5,695 bases of DNA from Thermoproteota archaeon (lineage in GTDB: Archaea; Thermoproteota; Bathyarchaeia; Bathyarchaeales; Bathycorpusculaceae): NCBI GenBank assembly GCA_012511995.1, contig JAAZFA010000009.1:1-5695 (forward strand), given 5' to 3'. Below the pieces are notes generated by a model. It saw only the letters and a list, made by a program, of their open reading frames with translations. It was not told the DNA's origin and did not search any database. This document shows positions 1 through 5,286 of this stretch, one piece after another. How positions within the stretch are numbered: position 1 is the first letter of the stretch; the number at the start of each line of letters is the position of its first letter. Both the position numbers and the translations under genes were made by a program.

Positions 1-2
1 GC

Positions 3-185
3 GCTGTCGATAGGGTCTGGGTAGAGGGCGATAAGGTATTTTGCAAGGTGAATAATCCTGAGGTGTTCAGTGAAGAAATTCCTAAAATAGCCTCAGGACT
101 AAAGTTACGGCTGAAAAGCTTCCAACAGATGCTGGGAACTCTTGAAGAGATTTATACGCAAACTGTTGGAGAAAAGAAAAGATGA
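3..185 (+). CDS. ABC transporter ATP-binding protein, C-terminal fragment
   Basis: This is the last 60 codons of a gene that begins before the window; only frame 3 is open to the TGA at 183-185. The visible part holds none of the Walker A, signature or Walker B motifs, so the call rests on its tail and context. The fragment reads as the small accessory domain after the nucleotide-binding fold (VDRVWVEGDKVFCKV near the left edge) and ends in GTLEEIYTQTV, which matches the 'sLEeiFl' close of many ABC-2 export ATPases. It overlaps the next gene by four bases (ATGA, 182-185), a sign of translational coupling, and the next gene is an ABC-2 permease. It would act at the inner face of the membrane, hydrolysing ATP to drive the permeases encoded downstream. 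Sure of the reading frame; fairly sure of the family. Confidence 0.75.
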   Translation, partial: AVDRVWVEGDKVFCKVNNPEVFSEEIPKIASGLKLRLKSFQQMLGTLEEIYTQTVGEKKR

Positions 186-943
186 TTAAATCAAAGCCCA
201 GAACATTTTCTAGATTAGTCCTCTGGGAAATTGAAGGATGCCTAAATCTGCCCATACTTTCGCTGATTATTGCCTCAGCAATTATTGCGGTGCTGGTTCA
301 GACATCTTCAGGTAGGCCGTTCGCTAATAGCTACATTAATCTATATGCTGGGTCAAGCACGCTTTTTCTCATACTAACCCTTATTGCATGCACCCTCTTT
401 TCCCACAGTTTTGCCGGTAGCTTTGGAAAAGGTGAAATCAAACGATTGCTTTCTTACCCAGTTAAGCGGTGGCAGGTTTTTCTTTCAAAAGTCATTGCTA
501 TCACGTTGATAGTTTTCATTGCCTATGCAACGGCATTTACGCTTAATCTTTACCTTAACTCGCTAAGTATAACGGAATCTTTGTTTTATGTGTCACTATT
601 TGCAATATTTCTGCAGTTGCTATTGGTATGCGCTGTTTCTGTAGCTATTTCAACGGTTACTAAAAGTGAAGTTATGTCAATTCTAATTTCCTTTCTCTTA
701 ATTCTGGGTCTTGATAATGCTTTTAACATACAGAGTTATTTTTCTTCTCAAGGAAGATTTACATATATTTTTGGATATTTTGAACGATTAACCCATCCTA
801 ACGCTAGCATTTTTAGCATGGTTACTGATACGCCTGTTACGATAGAACAATTAACAATGTCAGTAGCGTTTCCAATTTTGGTTGCTGCAATTGTGCTATC
901 AACGGCTTTTATCTACTTCACTCGCAAAATGGAGGTTGATTAA
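182..943 (+). CDS. ABC-2 type transporter permease (module A1)
   Basis: A 253-residue integral membrane protein with about six hydrophobic segments (near residues 23-40, 58-76, 102-125, 134-157, 164-180 and 228-246). The layout is that of ABC-2 permeases: a short cytoplasmic start with an amphipathic stretch (SRLVLWEIEGCL, 10-21), and a cytoplasmic loop between helices 2 and 3 carrying HSFAGSFGKGEIKRLLSYPV (75-94). That loop matches the 'r..G.i..llssPvsr' region that contacts the ATPase in this family. Its start overlaps the ATPase stop. It aligns along its whole length with residues 209-453 of the next protein, including the shared ends YFTRKMEVD and YYTRKMEID. The two probably form a heterodimeric membrane channel served by the one ATPase. 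The substrate cannot be read from the sequence. The family is secure; heterodimerisation is inferred from the duplication. Confidence 0.9.
   Translation: MIKSKPRTFSRLVLWEIEGCLNLPILSLIIASAIIAVLVQTSSGRPFANSYINLYAGSSTLFLILTLIACTLFSHSFAGSFGKGEIKRLLSYPVKRWQVFLSKVIAITLIVFIAYATAFTLNLYLNSLSITESLFYVSLFAIFLQLLLVCAVSVAISTVTKSEVMSILISFLLILGLDNAFNIQSYFSSQGRFTYIFGYFERLTHPNASIFSMVTDTPVTIEQLTMSVAFPILVAAIVLSTAFIYFTRKMEVD
931..936 (+). promoter_or_regulatory. Ribosome binding site for the fusion permease, inside the preceding gene
   Basis: GGAGGT lies in the last codons of the A1 permease gene, seven bases before the GTG start at 944, which follows the TAA stop directly. It supports GTG 944 as the true start. 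The corresponding end of the fusion gene (ATGGAGATTGATTGA, 2291-2305) has almost the same sequence, so both gene junctions look like copies of one ancestral junction. Confidence 0.7.
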
Positions 944-2305
944 GTGAGAAACAAAGCCCGAATGCTAGCTAATGTGGGCATAGTCTTTCTAGTAATCGGC
1001 ATCTCTTTTCTGGCAGGCACTATTTACCGAAGTACTAATACACCTAGTGGCACCACTGGATTTGAACTCCCACCATCACAGCAATCTAGTTCATCGCCTC
1101 GGTCTGTACTGACTTATCCGCTCCCCCCCCGTGACCTTAGGTTAGAATTAAAAACCAATGCTACAGTAGATGTATATCTTCTAGGCAATGAGGGCGTAAA
1201 ACTTTGGATTTCAGACGGCACAATAGTGCCCGTATGGTCGGTTAAAAATGCGTCCTCACAGACATTCTCTGTACAACTTCATAGCAGGGAACATTATGGC
1301 ATTCTGGCGTTCAATCCCAACAATTCAACTGTAACACTTGATGTACGGGAAGTTTTGTATGGTTATGAGCGTGATTTGTTATGGTTTTCACTGGCGACTA
1401 TAGCAACCGGATTAGTAATCACTGTAGCATCTAGAATAGCGCTCAAGGACAGAAGCAAAAAGCCTGATATAACGCTCAGGAAAGACAATCTGGATTTATT
1501 GCCTGAAGGCTTGCCATCCAATGTCGGGCATCTCAAAGTTACCGCAGATGAGGTAAAGTCTGTAAAGCAATTTCGTGAGCTCATTGCTTGGGAGCTTGAA
1601 GAGTACATGGGTTTTCCTATATTAGAAGTTCTAATTATCATTGCTATATGCACAGTATTGAGTCCCGCTATTATTGAAACGTCGCCTGCTTTGAGTTATA
1701 GTAATCTTGTTTCCGGAATCCAAATTGTTTTTCTGTTCATTATCTTTGTGGTGGGAGCCCTATTCTGTCACAGCTTTGCCGGAAGTATTTCTAAGGGCGA
1801 AACAAAACTGCTCTTGTCATATCCAGTGCTAAGAGGGAAACTGTTTTTGTCAAAATTTATCGCTCTTTTCACAGTATTCTTTGCGGTATATGCCGGTGTA
1901 TTTGTATTGCAAATATACCTTTTAGCCCTTAATCCGCTTGAACCAATGTTCTATGCCTCGTTGTTATTTGTTGCCCTTCAGCTTCTGTTAGTCTGTGCAA
2001 TATCCACCGCCTTATCTGTAATCACCAAAAACGAAATGCTCTCGATCCTAGTGTCCGCATTGCTACTTTTTGGAATTGAAAACATAGCTGCCCGCATAAG
2101 CCTTGTTTCCTTCACTGGCAGATTCACAACTAGTTTTGCTTTCGCCAGTCAGCAAATCCATGGTGTTTTGCCTTCAGGAGTCATGTTGACGTCGGCACCA
2201 ACGATGGCAGATGCAGCCTTAAGTATTTTTGCGACCATTGGGGTTTCCGTTCTGTTGCTTGCTTTGTCGTATGTATACTATACAAGAAAAATGGAGATTG
2301 ATTGA
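944..2305 (+). CDS. Fusion of extracytoplasmic domain protein and ABC-2 permease (modules B1+A2)
   Basis: A 453-residue protein starting with GTG, with a good ribosome binding site. Residues 1-9 are basic and 10-28 form a first membrane helix. Residues 30-60 are a Ser/Pro-rich linker and about 62-142 an extracytoplasmic domain predicted to be beta-rich (NATVDVYLLG and YGILAFNPNNSTVTLDV are typical strand patterns), followed by a helix at 145-165. A charged cytoplasmic linker (166-208, starting KDRSKK) leads into a complete ABC-2 permease at 209-453 with its own ATPase-contact loop HSFAGSISKGETK (276-288). The N-terminal half is paralogous to the separate protein at 2319-2849, and the C-terminal half to the permease at 182-943. 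The topology is consistent: the linker and the permease start both fall on the cytoplasmic side. The external part resembles GOLD-like beta-sandwich domains in its strand pattern, but this is only an impression. A likely role is the second permease half, with a substrate-handling or sensing domain outside. A C8 tract (1123-1130) lies in codons 60-63. Confidence 0.88.
   Translation: MRNKARMLANVGIVFLVIGISFLAGTIYRSTNTPSGTTGFELPPSQQSSSSPRSVLTYPLPPRDLRLELKTNATVDVYLLGNEGVKLWISDGTIVPVWSVKNASSQTFSVQLHSREHYGILAFNPNNSTVTLDVREVLYGYERDLLWFSLATIATGLVITVASRIALKDRSKKPDITLRKDNLDLLPEGLPSNVGHLKVTADEVKSVKQFRELIAWELEEYMGFPILEVLIIIAICTVLSPAIIETSPALSYSNLVSGIQIVFLFIIFVVGALFCHSFAGSISKGETKLLLSYPVLRGKLFLSKFIALFTVFFAVYAGVFVLQIYLLALNPLEPMFYASLLFVALQLLLVCAISTALSVITKNEMLSILVSALLLFGIENIAARISLVSFTGRFTTSFAFASQQIHGVLPSGVMLTSAPTMADAALSIFATIGVSVLLLALSYVYYTRKMEID
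1123..1130 (+). repeat. Eight-cytosine homopolymer within the fusion permease gene
   Basis: A run of eight C in an AT-rich gene, spanning codons 60-63 (Leu-Pro-Pro-Arg) between the Ser/Pro-rich linker and the extracytoplasmic domain. In this copy the frame is open on both sides and the downstream protein is intact. One base gained or lost would remove the permease half. Such tracts are mutable by slippage and are also prone to sequencing error. Confidence 0.6.
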
Positions 2306-2318
2306 GGGATATAGAAGA

Positions 2319-2849
2319 ATGCGAAGAACCTCAAGATTTTTTGTTGTCGTTTTCCTGATTGGAATTTCGCTCCTTATTGTTACTGCCCTGAGGACTAATT
2401 CATCTCCGCACATAATGAGCTTTGGTAATGAAGAGAAAGGAGCTACAAGTGGTTGGGCTCTGTACTCTGGTTTTATTATGTTCCCCCGAGATTTCACGGT
2501 TGACATTAGGGCAAACAACACTGTTAAAGTGTATATTCTTGATGAGTCAGCCGTCCGACAATGGAATGCAGATAAGACTCTAAAAGCCGCATGGACCTAT
2601 GAAGATATTCAACAGAGCTCTTTTAACGAGCATGCCGATTACAGAGGTGCATACGCAATCTTAGCCTACCTGCCAGCAAATGCCACTACAGCAATCAAAA
2701 TAACCTTGACATTTTCCGGTTTTGAAAAAGATTTGCTTGCCGCATCTGTTTCACTAATTGCCATTGACATACTGGCACTGAATGTAATATTGCTAATAAA
2801 CCGTCGAAAGAATAAAAAATTAGCTTCTAAACTATCTAAAAAGGAATAG
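2319..2849 (+). CDS. Membrane-anchored extracytoplasmic protein of the ABC transporter (module B2)
   Basis: A 176-residue protein with a membrane helix near residues 7-23, an external domain of about 110 residues and a second helix near 142-163, then a lysine-rich cytoplasmic tail (NRRKNKKLASKLSKKE). The external domain aligns with residues 62-142 of the fusion protein: FPRDFTVDIRANNTVKVYIL against PPRDLRLELKTNATVDVYLL, and YAILAYLPANATTAIKITLT against YGILAFNPNNSTVTLDVREV. The frame is open back to a TTG at 2229, but that would overlap the previous gene by 77 bases and add residues before the basic MRRTSR start that have no counterpart in the paralogue. ATG 2319, 13 bases after the previous stop and preceded by TGAGGGA (2303-2309), is preferred. 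As the last gene of the operon it is probably a partner of the two permease halves, perhaps standing beside the fused copy on the outer face. No named family was recognised. Confidence 0.8.
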   Translation: MRRTSRFFVVVFLIGISLLIVTALRTNSSPHIMSFGNEEKGATSGWALYSGFIMFPRDFTVDIRANNTVKVYILDESAVRQWNADKTLKAAWTYEDIQQSSFNEHADYRGAYAILAYLPANATTAIKITLTFSGFEKDLLAASVSLIAIDILALNVILLINRRKNKKLASKLSKKE

Positions 2850-2856
2850 GGCGAAC

Positions 2857-3744
2857 TTAGTTTCGCTTTCTTCTTTGTTTGTATATAACTACAGCGGCTA
2901 ATGTAACAATCGCAACTGGCAAAATTGCATACTGCAAAACCAAATACCAATCAAACGAGGCATCAGTGGATCCAAGTTGGATGTTAGTATCAGATAATTC
3001 ATCCATATCAATCCAACCTAATCCTATACTCGTTACTATGGGGTCCCATTCAAAACCGCTAATCATTAGTCCTGTGTCAAGGTCATATGAAGAACCAAAA
3101 TTAGTTGGTTTGCCCTTTATGTTGCCGTTTCCGTGGATCATAAAGCCGTCTTGCTTACCTTGAATGGTTTGAAAACCAGCATTATTTAGTGTTGCTGGGA
3201 GGGTTACTTCATCTGGCGGTACGTCCCATACTGTTATGTTTTGCCCTTCAGCAGGGTTAGCAGGCAACCATAGGTGGGTTGTACCGAGTAATGTTCCGTC
3301 CGTAGTGTATACTGCTCTAGTATATAAATCAACATAGATTTCGCCTGTGATTTGTAGTGATGCGTTATCTAGCGATTCACGTTTGAACCCTCCAACGTTA
3401 TAGGTTAGGTGTTTTCCGATATAGTCGAAGGTGACTTGAAGTTTGGCTACTGTTTCGTTGATGTTTATGCAACGCCAAGTTATGGTTGCATTCCAATATG
3501 TAACAATATTCATAGCGCTGGCGTCCAAGTAGTTGAGGCCTTTGTATTGTGGGTCACTTGGGTCGAATATGCCGGCGCTACCTTCTCTGTTCCAGCTGTA
3601 TGTAGCATACGCGCCTTCCTTAAGGAATGATGGCGAAAAAGAGTCCCTTGCAGCAACGGCAGGAATAAAAATGCCTAGAATACACAACGTTGTAATCGAT
3701 AGCGTACATATCTTTGTCAGTTTATGTAGCAGGTTTTTCTCCAT
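2857..3744 (-). CDS. Secreted surface protein with C-terminal membrane anchor (paralogue 1)
   Basis: A 295-residue protein with a signal peptide (basic MEKNLLHKLTK, hydrophobic core 13-30, likely cleavage near AVAA at 29-32), a large external region, and a helix at about 268-287 followed by QRRKRN, giving a type I surface protein. It is clearly paralogous to the next - strand protein; about half of the aligned core positions look identical by eye. Shared blocks are 'sfLKeGaYatY' (39-49), WNATITWRC (84-92), DNASLQITGEIYVDLYTR (126-143), GTTHLW (154-159), QTIQGKQDG (192-200), YDLDTGLM (220-227) and LSDTNIQLG (250-258). Sequons such as NAT, NET, NAS and NIT suggest N-glycosylation. No catalytic motif is evident. 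The stop lies seven bases from the stop of the convergent transporter operon. Its upstream region carries the motif at 3803-3824, which also precedes the gene starting at 5205. The function is unknown; adhesion, ligand binding or a cell-wall role is possible. Confidence 0.85.
   Translation of the reverse strand: MEKNLLHKLTKICTLSITTLCILGIFIPAVAARDSFSPSFLKEGAYATYSWNREGSAGIFDPSDPQYKGLNYLDASAMNIVTYWNATITWRCININETVAKLQVTFDYIGKHLTYNVGGFKRESLDNASLQITGEIYVDLYTRAVYTTDGTLLGTTHLWLPANPAEGQNITVWDVPPDEVTLPATLNNAGFQTIQGKQDGFMIHGNGNIKGKPTNFGSSYDLDTGLMISGFEWDPIVTSIGLGWIDMDELSDTNIQLGSTDASFDWYLVLQYAILPVAIVTLAAVVIYKQRRKRN
3146..3171 (-). repeat. 26-base segment identical between the two surface-protein paralogues (copy 1)
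   Basis: These 26 bases match 4155-4180 exactly and encode the shared peptide QTIQGKQDG in both proteins. The surrounding DNA is clearly diverged, so this is the most conserved stretch at DNA level. It may reflect a constrained site or a short gene-conversion tract. Confidence 0.75.
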
Positions 3745-3771
3745 AGATATCGCCTATATATCAAGTGATAT

Positions 3772-3798
3772 TCAAATATAGCTTGATTGCCATTTAAA
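3772..3798 (-). promoter_or_regulatory. Candidate TATA elements of the gene starting at 3744
   Basis: Reading the - strand, two AT-rich elements could place RNA polymerase. One is TTTAAA (3793-3798), giving a start near 3770 and a leader of roughly 26 bases. The other is CTATATTTGAA (3772-3782), giving a nearly leaderless message. The TTTAAA has a counterpart at the gene starting at 5205 (5242-5247), which slightly favours it. The region before ATG has only a weak GGCGAT as a possible ribosome site. Confidence 0.35.
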
Positions 3799-3802
3799 AA
3801 AA

Positions 3803-3824
3803 TTATGTGCAAATTGTATACAAG
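3803..3824 (-). promoter_or_regulatory. Operator-like motif, copy 1 (two abutting 11-mers)
   Basis: On the - strand this reads CTTGTATACAA then TTTGCACATAA. The core TTGTATACAA (3814-3823) is a perfect 10-bp palindrome. Both 11-mers recur, the first with one change, at 5261-5282 in opposite orientation and swapped order. Across the two sites a 15-base stretch is exactly shared (3800-3814, inverse of 5260-5274). The centre lies about 70 bases upstream of the ATG at 3744, and about 66 at the other gene. The position just upstream of the candidate TATA element suits an activator site. The motif overlaps a second short palindrome, AAGAATTCTT (3822-3831). Confidence 0.55.
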
Positions 3825-3847
3825 AATTCTTAAGGAATAAAGTCGAC

Positions 3848-4699
3848 TTATCGCTTTTTTCGAAAGTAGTGTATGTATAAAGTAACAAATAACATAGCAA
3901 AGACTGCTACCGGTAAAACCAAAAACGTCAATACAGCAGACCAATTAACCGGTTCATCTTTGGGTCCTCCAAGCTGAATATTAGTATCCGAAAGAATAAT
4001 GCGGCCGTTAAGAAGGAGTGTGTTAATCCCTGCACCCGCCATTACTGGATCATATCCAAAATCGCCGTCGACCATCAGTCCGGTATCAAGGTCGCACAAT
4101 ATAAGGAAATTAATTATCACACCCTTCACAGTACCATTTCCCCCTACTTGGTACCCGTCTTGCTTACCTTGAATGGTTTGCATCCAAATATTGTTGGTAT
4201 TCGCTGGCAGGGTTATTCTATCGGGCGGTATGTCCCATAAAACCACATCCTCGCCATCACTAGGGTTGGCGGGCCCCCACAAATGAGTCGTCCCAATCAA
4301 GGATCCATTTGAAGCATAAACGGTTCTACTGTATAAATCAACATCAACATCTCCGCTGATCTGTAAGGATGCATTCTCCAACGAAACACCATTCAACCAA
4401 TTTCCAACATAGTGAAGAGTAAAATTTAGTTTAGCCATAGTGGTATTAAGACTAACACAGCGCCAACCAAAGGTAGCATTCCAAAAACTAAGGGTATCAT
4501 AACCTCTCGAGTTTGAACCGTTGAATATATATGCATACCCTACTTCACTAGTGGTGTATTTTACGTATGTGTCCTTTTTTAGCCAATTAGGAGCAGAAGA
4601 ATCGGCACCAACAGCACAGATTAAACAAGGACTTGAAAGAAGAAAAATCAAGAAAAAACCAAGTGCCTTTAATAATCTACAGTTTGTTCTTTCTTGCAT
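3848..4699 (-). CDS. Secreted surface protein with C-terminal membrane anchor (paralogue 2)
   Basis: A 283-residue protein built like its neighbour. It has a signal peptide (basic start, hydrophobic core 12-30, likely cleavage after VGA at 30-32), an external region, a helix at about 255-275 and a basic tail (FRKKR). It shares 'nWLKkdtYvkY' (38-48), WNATFGWRC (73-81), ENASLQISGDVDVDLYSR (108-125), GTTHLW (136-141), QTIQGKQDG (174-182), DLDTGLM (203-209) and LSDTNIQLG (236-244) with the other protein, and lacks about seven residues after the YVGNWL block. Eight N-X-S/T sequons are visible, suggesting a heavily glycosylated surface location. It has an extra Cys (202) just before DLDTGLM. It has its own promoter and does not carry the 11-mer motif found at its neighbours, so the two paralogues may be expressed under different conditions. 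No named family was recognised and no active site is visible. Confidence 0.85.
   Translation of the reverse strand: MQERTNCRLLKALGFFLIFLLSSPCLICAVGADSSAPNWLKKDTYVKYTTSEVGYAYIFNGSNSRGYDTLSFWNATFGWRCVSLNTTMAKLNFTLHYVGNWLNGVSLENASLQISGDVDVDLYSRTVYASNGSLIGTTHLWGPANPSDGEDVVLWDIPPDRITLPANTNNIWMQTIQGKQDGYQVGGNGTVKGVIINFLILCDLDTGLMVDGDFGYDPVMAGAGINTLLLNGRIILSDTNIQLGGPKDEPVNWSAVLTFLVLPVAVFAMLFVTLYIHYFRKKR
4155..4180 (-). repeat. 26-base segment identical between the two surface-protein paralogues (copy 2)
   Basis: Exact match to 3146-3171, again encoding QTIQGKQDG. The identity ends at both sides with a mismatch, so the shared tract is 26 bases. Confidence 0.75.
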
Positions 4700-4726
4700 A
4701 TCAAAGCGCCATCCAAACTTATGTTT

Positions 4727-4734
4727 TTTATAAA
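4727..4734 (-). promoter_or_regulatory. TATA box of the gene starting at 4699
   Basis: TTTATAAA in an A/T-only stretch, centred about 31 bases upstream of the ATG at 4699. In archaea transcription starts some 25 bases downstream of the box, which would put the start near 4705 and give a leaderless or nearly leaderless message. No Shine-Dalgarno sequence is seen before this ATG, which agrees. The T-rich - strand run across the box (4729-4745) could also end transcripts arriving from the gene at 4780-5205. Confidence 0.5.
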
Positions 4735-4779
4735 TAAAAATAAAGGGAAGGAGTTGCTGATATCATAGTCATCGGATAT

Positions 4780-5205
4780 TTAGGGAATTGTTACGGTGCC
4801 TATACTATGTGCGAATGTGCCGAATCGTGGGTCTGAGAATGAACTAGAGCATCTAATGCCTATCGATGTCCAACTGCCGGATGTTTGGGGTATATCATAG
4901 TGATCGTCATAGACAGAACCGCTACTATAGGTTAGTCCATTGCGATATGTTGTATAATATAATGGACCTGAGAATGCCGCAATACCGCCTAGCCATCGGC
5001 CAGCATGCCATATGCCCCATGTTATGCGGTTGCCGTCCCAATTACCTTGTACTCCTCCACCAACGCCTTCGCCGTCTTTTTTGTCTCCGTCGCTAGTTTG
5101 TGAGTAGTCTGTACGAACTTCTGCGCTGACCAAAGGAACAATAGCTATTACTAGTACAACTAACATCGCTGAAGTTATTGCAGATTTTAAAATTGAAGAT
5201 TTCAT
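4780..5205 (-). CDS. Small secreted protein, aromatic- and glycine-rich, family not recognised
   Basis: A 141-residue protein with a clear signal peptide: a basic start (MKSSILK), hydrophobic core 10-26, and VSA at 26-28 as the likely cleavage site, leaving a mature chain of about 113 residues. The mature part begins with an acidic, Asp/Gly-rich segment (DYSQTSDGDKKDGEGVGGG). This is followed by a stretch dense in Trp, Tyr and Gly (GNWDGNRITWGIWHAGRWLG, then LYYTTYRNGLTYSSGSVYDD) and a Ser-rich end, ending GTVTIP. There is one Cys (119), no C-terminal anchor and no lipobox, so it should be released or bound non-covalently. The composition suggests a compact beta-rich fold. The start is supported by GGAGG (5213-5217) seven bases before ATG. 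It is the promoter-proximal gene of the - strand group and shares an upstream motif with the surface protein starting at 3744. A secreted effector, peptide-like toxin or cell-wall component are all possible; none is shown. Confidence 0.75.
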   Translation of the reverse strand: MKSSILKSAITSAMLVVLVIAIVPLVSAEVRTDYSQTSDGDKKDGEGVGGGVQGNWDGNRITWGIWHAGRWLGGIAAFSGPLYYTTYRNGLTYSSGSVYDDHYDIPQTSGSWTSIGIRCSSSFSDPRFGTFAHSIGTVTIP

Positions 5206-5212
5206 TTTTTAA

Positions 5213-5217
5213 CCTCC
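5213..5217 (-). promoter_or_regulatory. Shine-Dalgarno site of the secreted protein gene
   Basis: GGAGG on the - strand with a seven-base spacer to the ATG at 5205. It is the strongest ribosome site of the three - strand genes and fixes the start. A 12-bp perfect palindrome, AAGTTATAACTT (5218-5229), lies immediately upstream. Confidence 0.7.
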
Positions 5218-5241
5218 AAGTTATAACTTCTCCGATAATAG

Positions 5242-5247
5242 TTTAAA
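5242..5247 (-). promoter_or_regulatory. Candidate TATA element of the secreted protein gene
   Basis: TTTAAA preceded on the - strand by AAAGGGC, about 37-42 bases before the ATG. A start roughly 25 bases downstream (near 5219) would leave a short leader that still contains the GGAGG site. Confidence 0.4.
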
Positions 5248-5251
5248 GCCC

Positions 5252-5286
5252 TTTGCACGATTTGCACATAATTTGTATACAATTTG
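5252..5286 (+). repeat. Operator-like motif, copy 2: four phased TTTG repeats
   Basis: On the + strand the stretch divides into TTTGCACGA (5252), TTTGCACATAA (5261), TTTGTATACAA (5272) and TTTG (5283). The repeats start 9, 11 and 11 bases apart, close to one DNA turn each. The third unit holds the perfect palindrome TTGTATACAA (5273-5282). The second and third correspond to the pair at 3803-3824. The array lies just upstream of the candidate TATA element of the gene starting at 5205, where a transcription factor could bind in series along one face of the helix. Confidence 0.55.

Noticed and set aside
1363..1653. Minus-strand reading frame of 96 codons inside the fusion gene
   Set aside because: It lies opposite a well-supported gene, has no promoter or ribosome site, and its product is low-complexity and not protein-like.
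2229..2318. N-terminal extension of the B2 protein from a TTG at 2229
   Set aside because: It would overlap the fusion gene by 77 bases in another frame, the added residues match nothing in the paralogous B1 domain, and ATG 2319 has a plausible ribosome site and the expected basic residues before the first helix.
2879..3781. Several plus-strand frames opposite the surface protein gene
   Set aside because: They are opposite a gene with a signal peptide, anchor and paralogue, and show no sensible domains or start signals.
3717..3944. 75-codon minus-strand frame between the two surface-protein genes
   Set aside because: It overlaps both neighbouring genes out of frame and covers the intergenic promoter and operator-like motif; its Cys/Ile/Tyr-rich product looks like chance.
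4866..5096. 76-codon plus-strand frame opposite the secreted protein gene
   Set aside because: It is the antisense shadow of a gene with a clear signal peptide and GGAGG site, and its Cys/His/Arg-rich product has no recognisable pattern.
4780..5205. Lactococcin 972-like bacteriocin
   Set aside because: Size, signal peptide and Trp/Tyr/Gly content are reminiscent, and such bacteriocins sit near ABC transporters, but I cannot align the mature chain with that family's pattern and the transporter is on the other strand.
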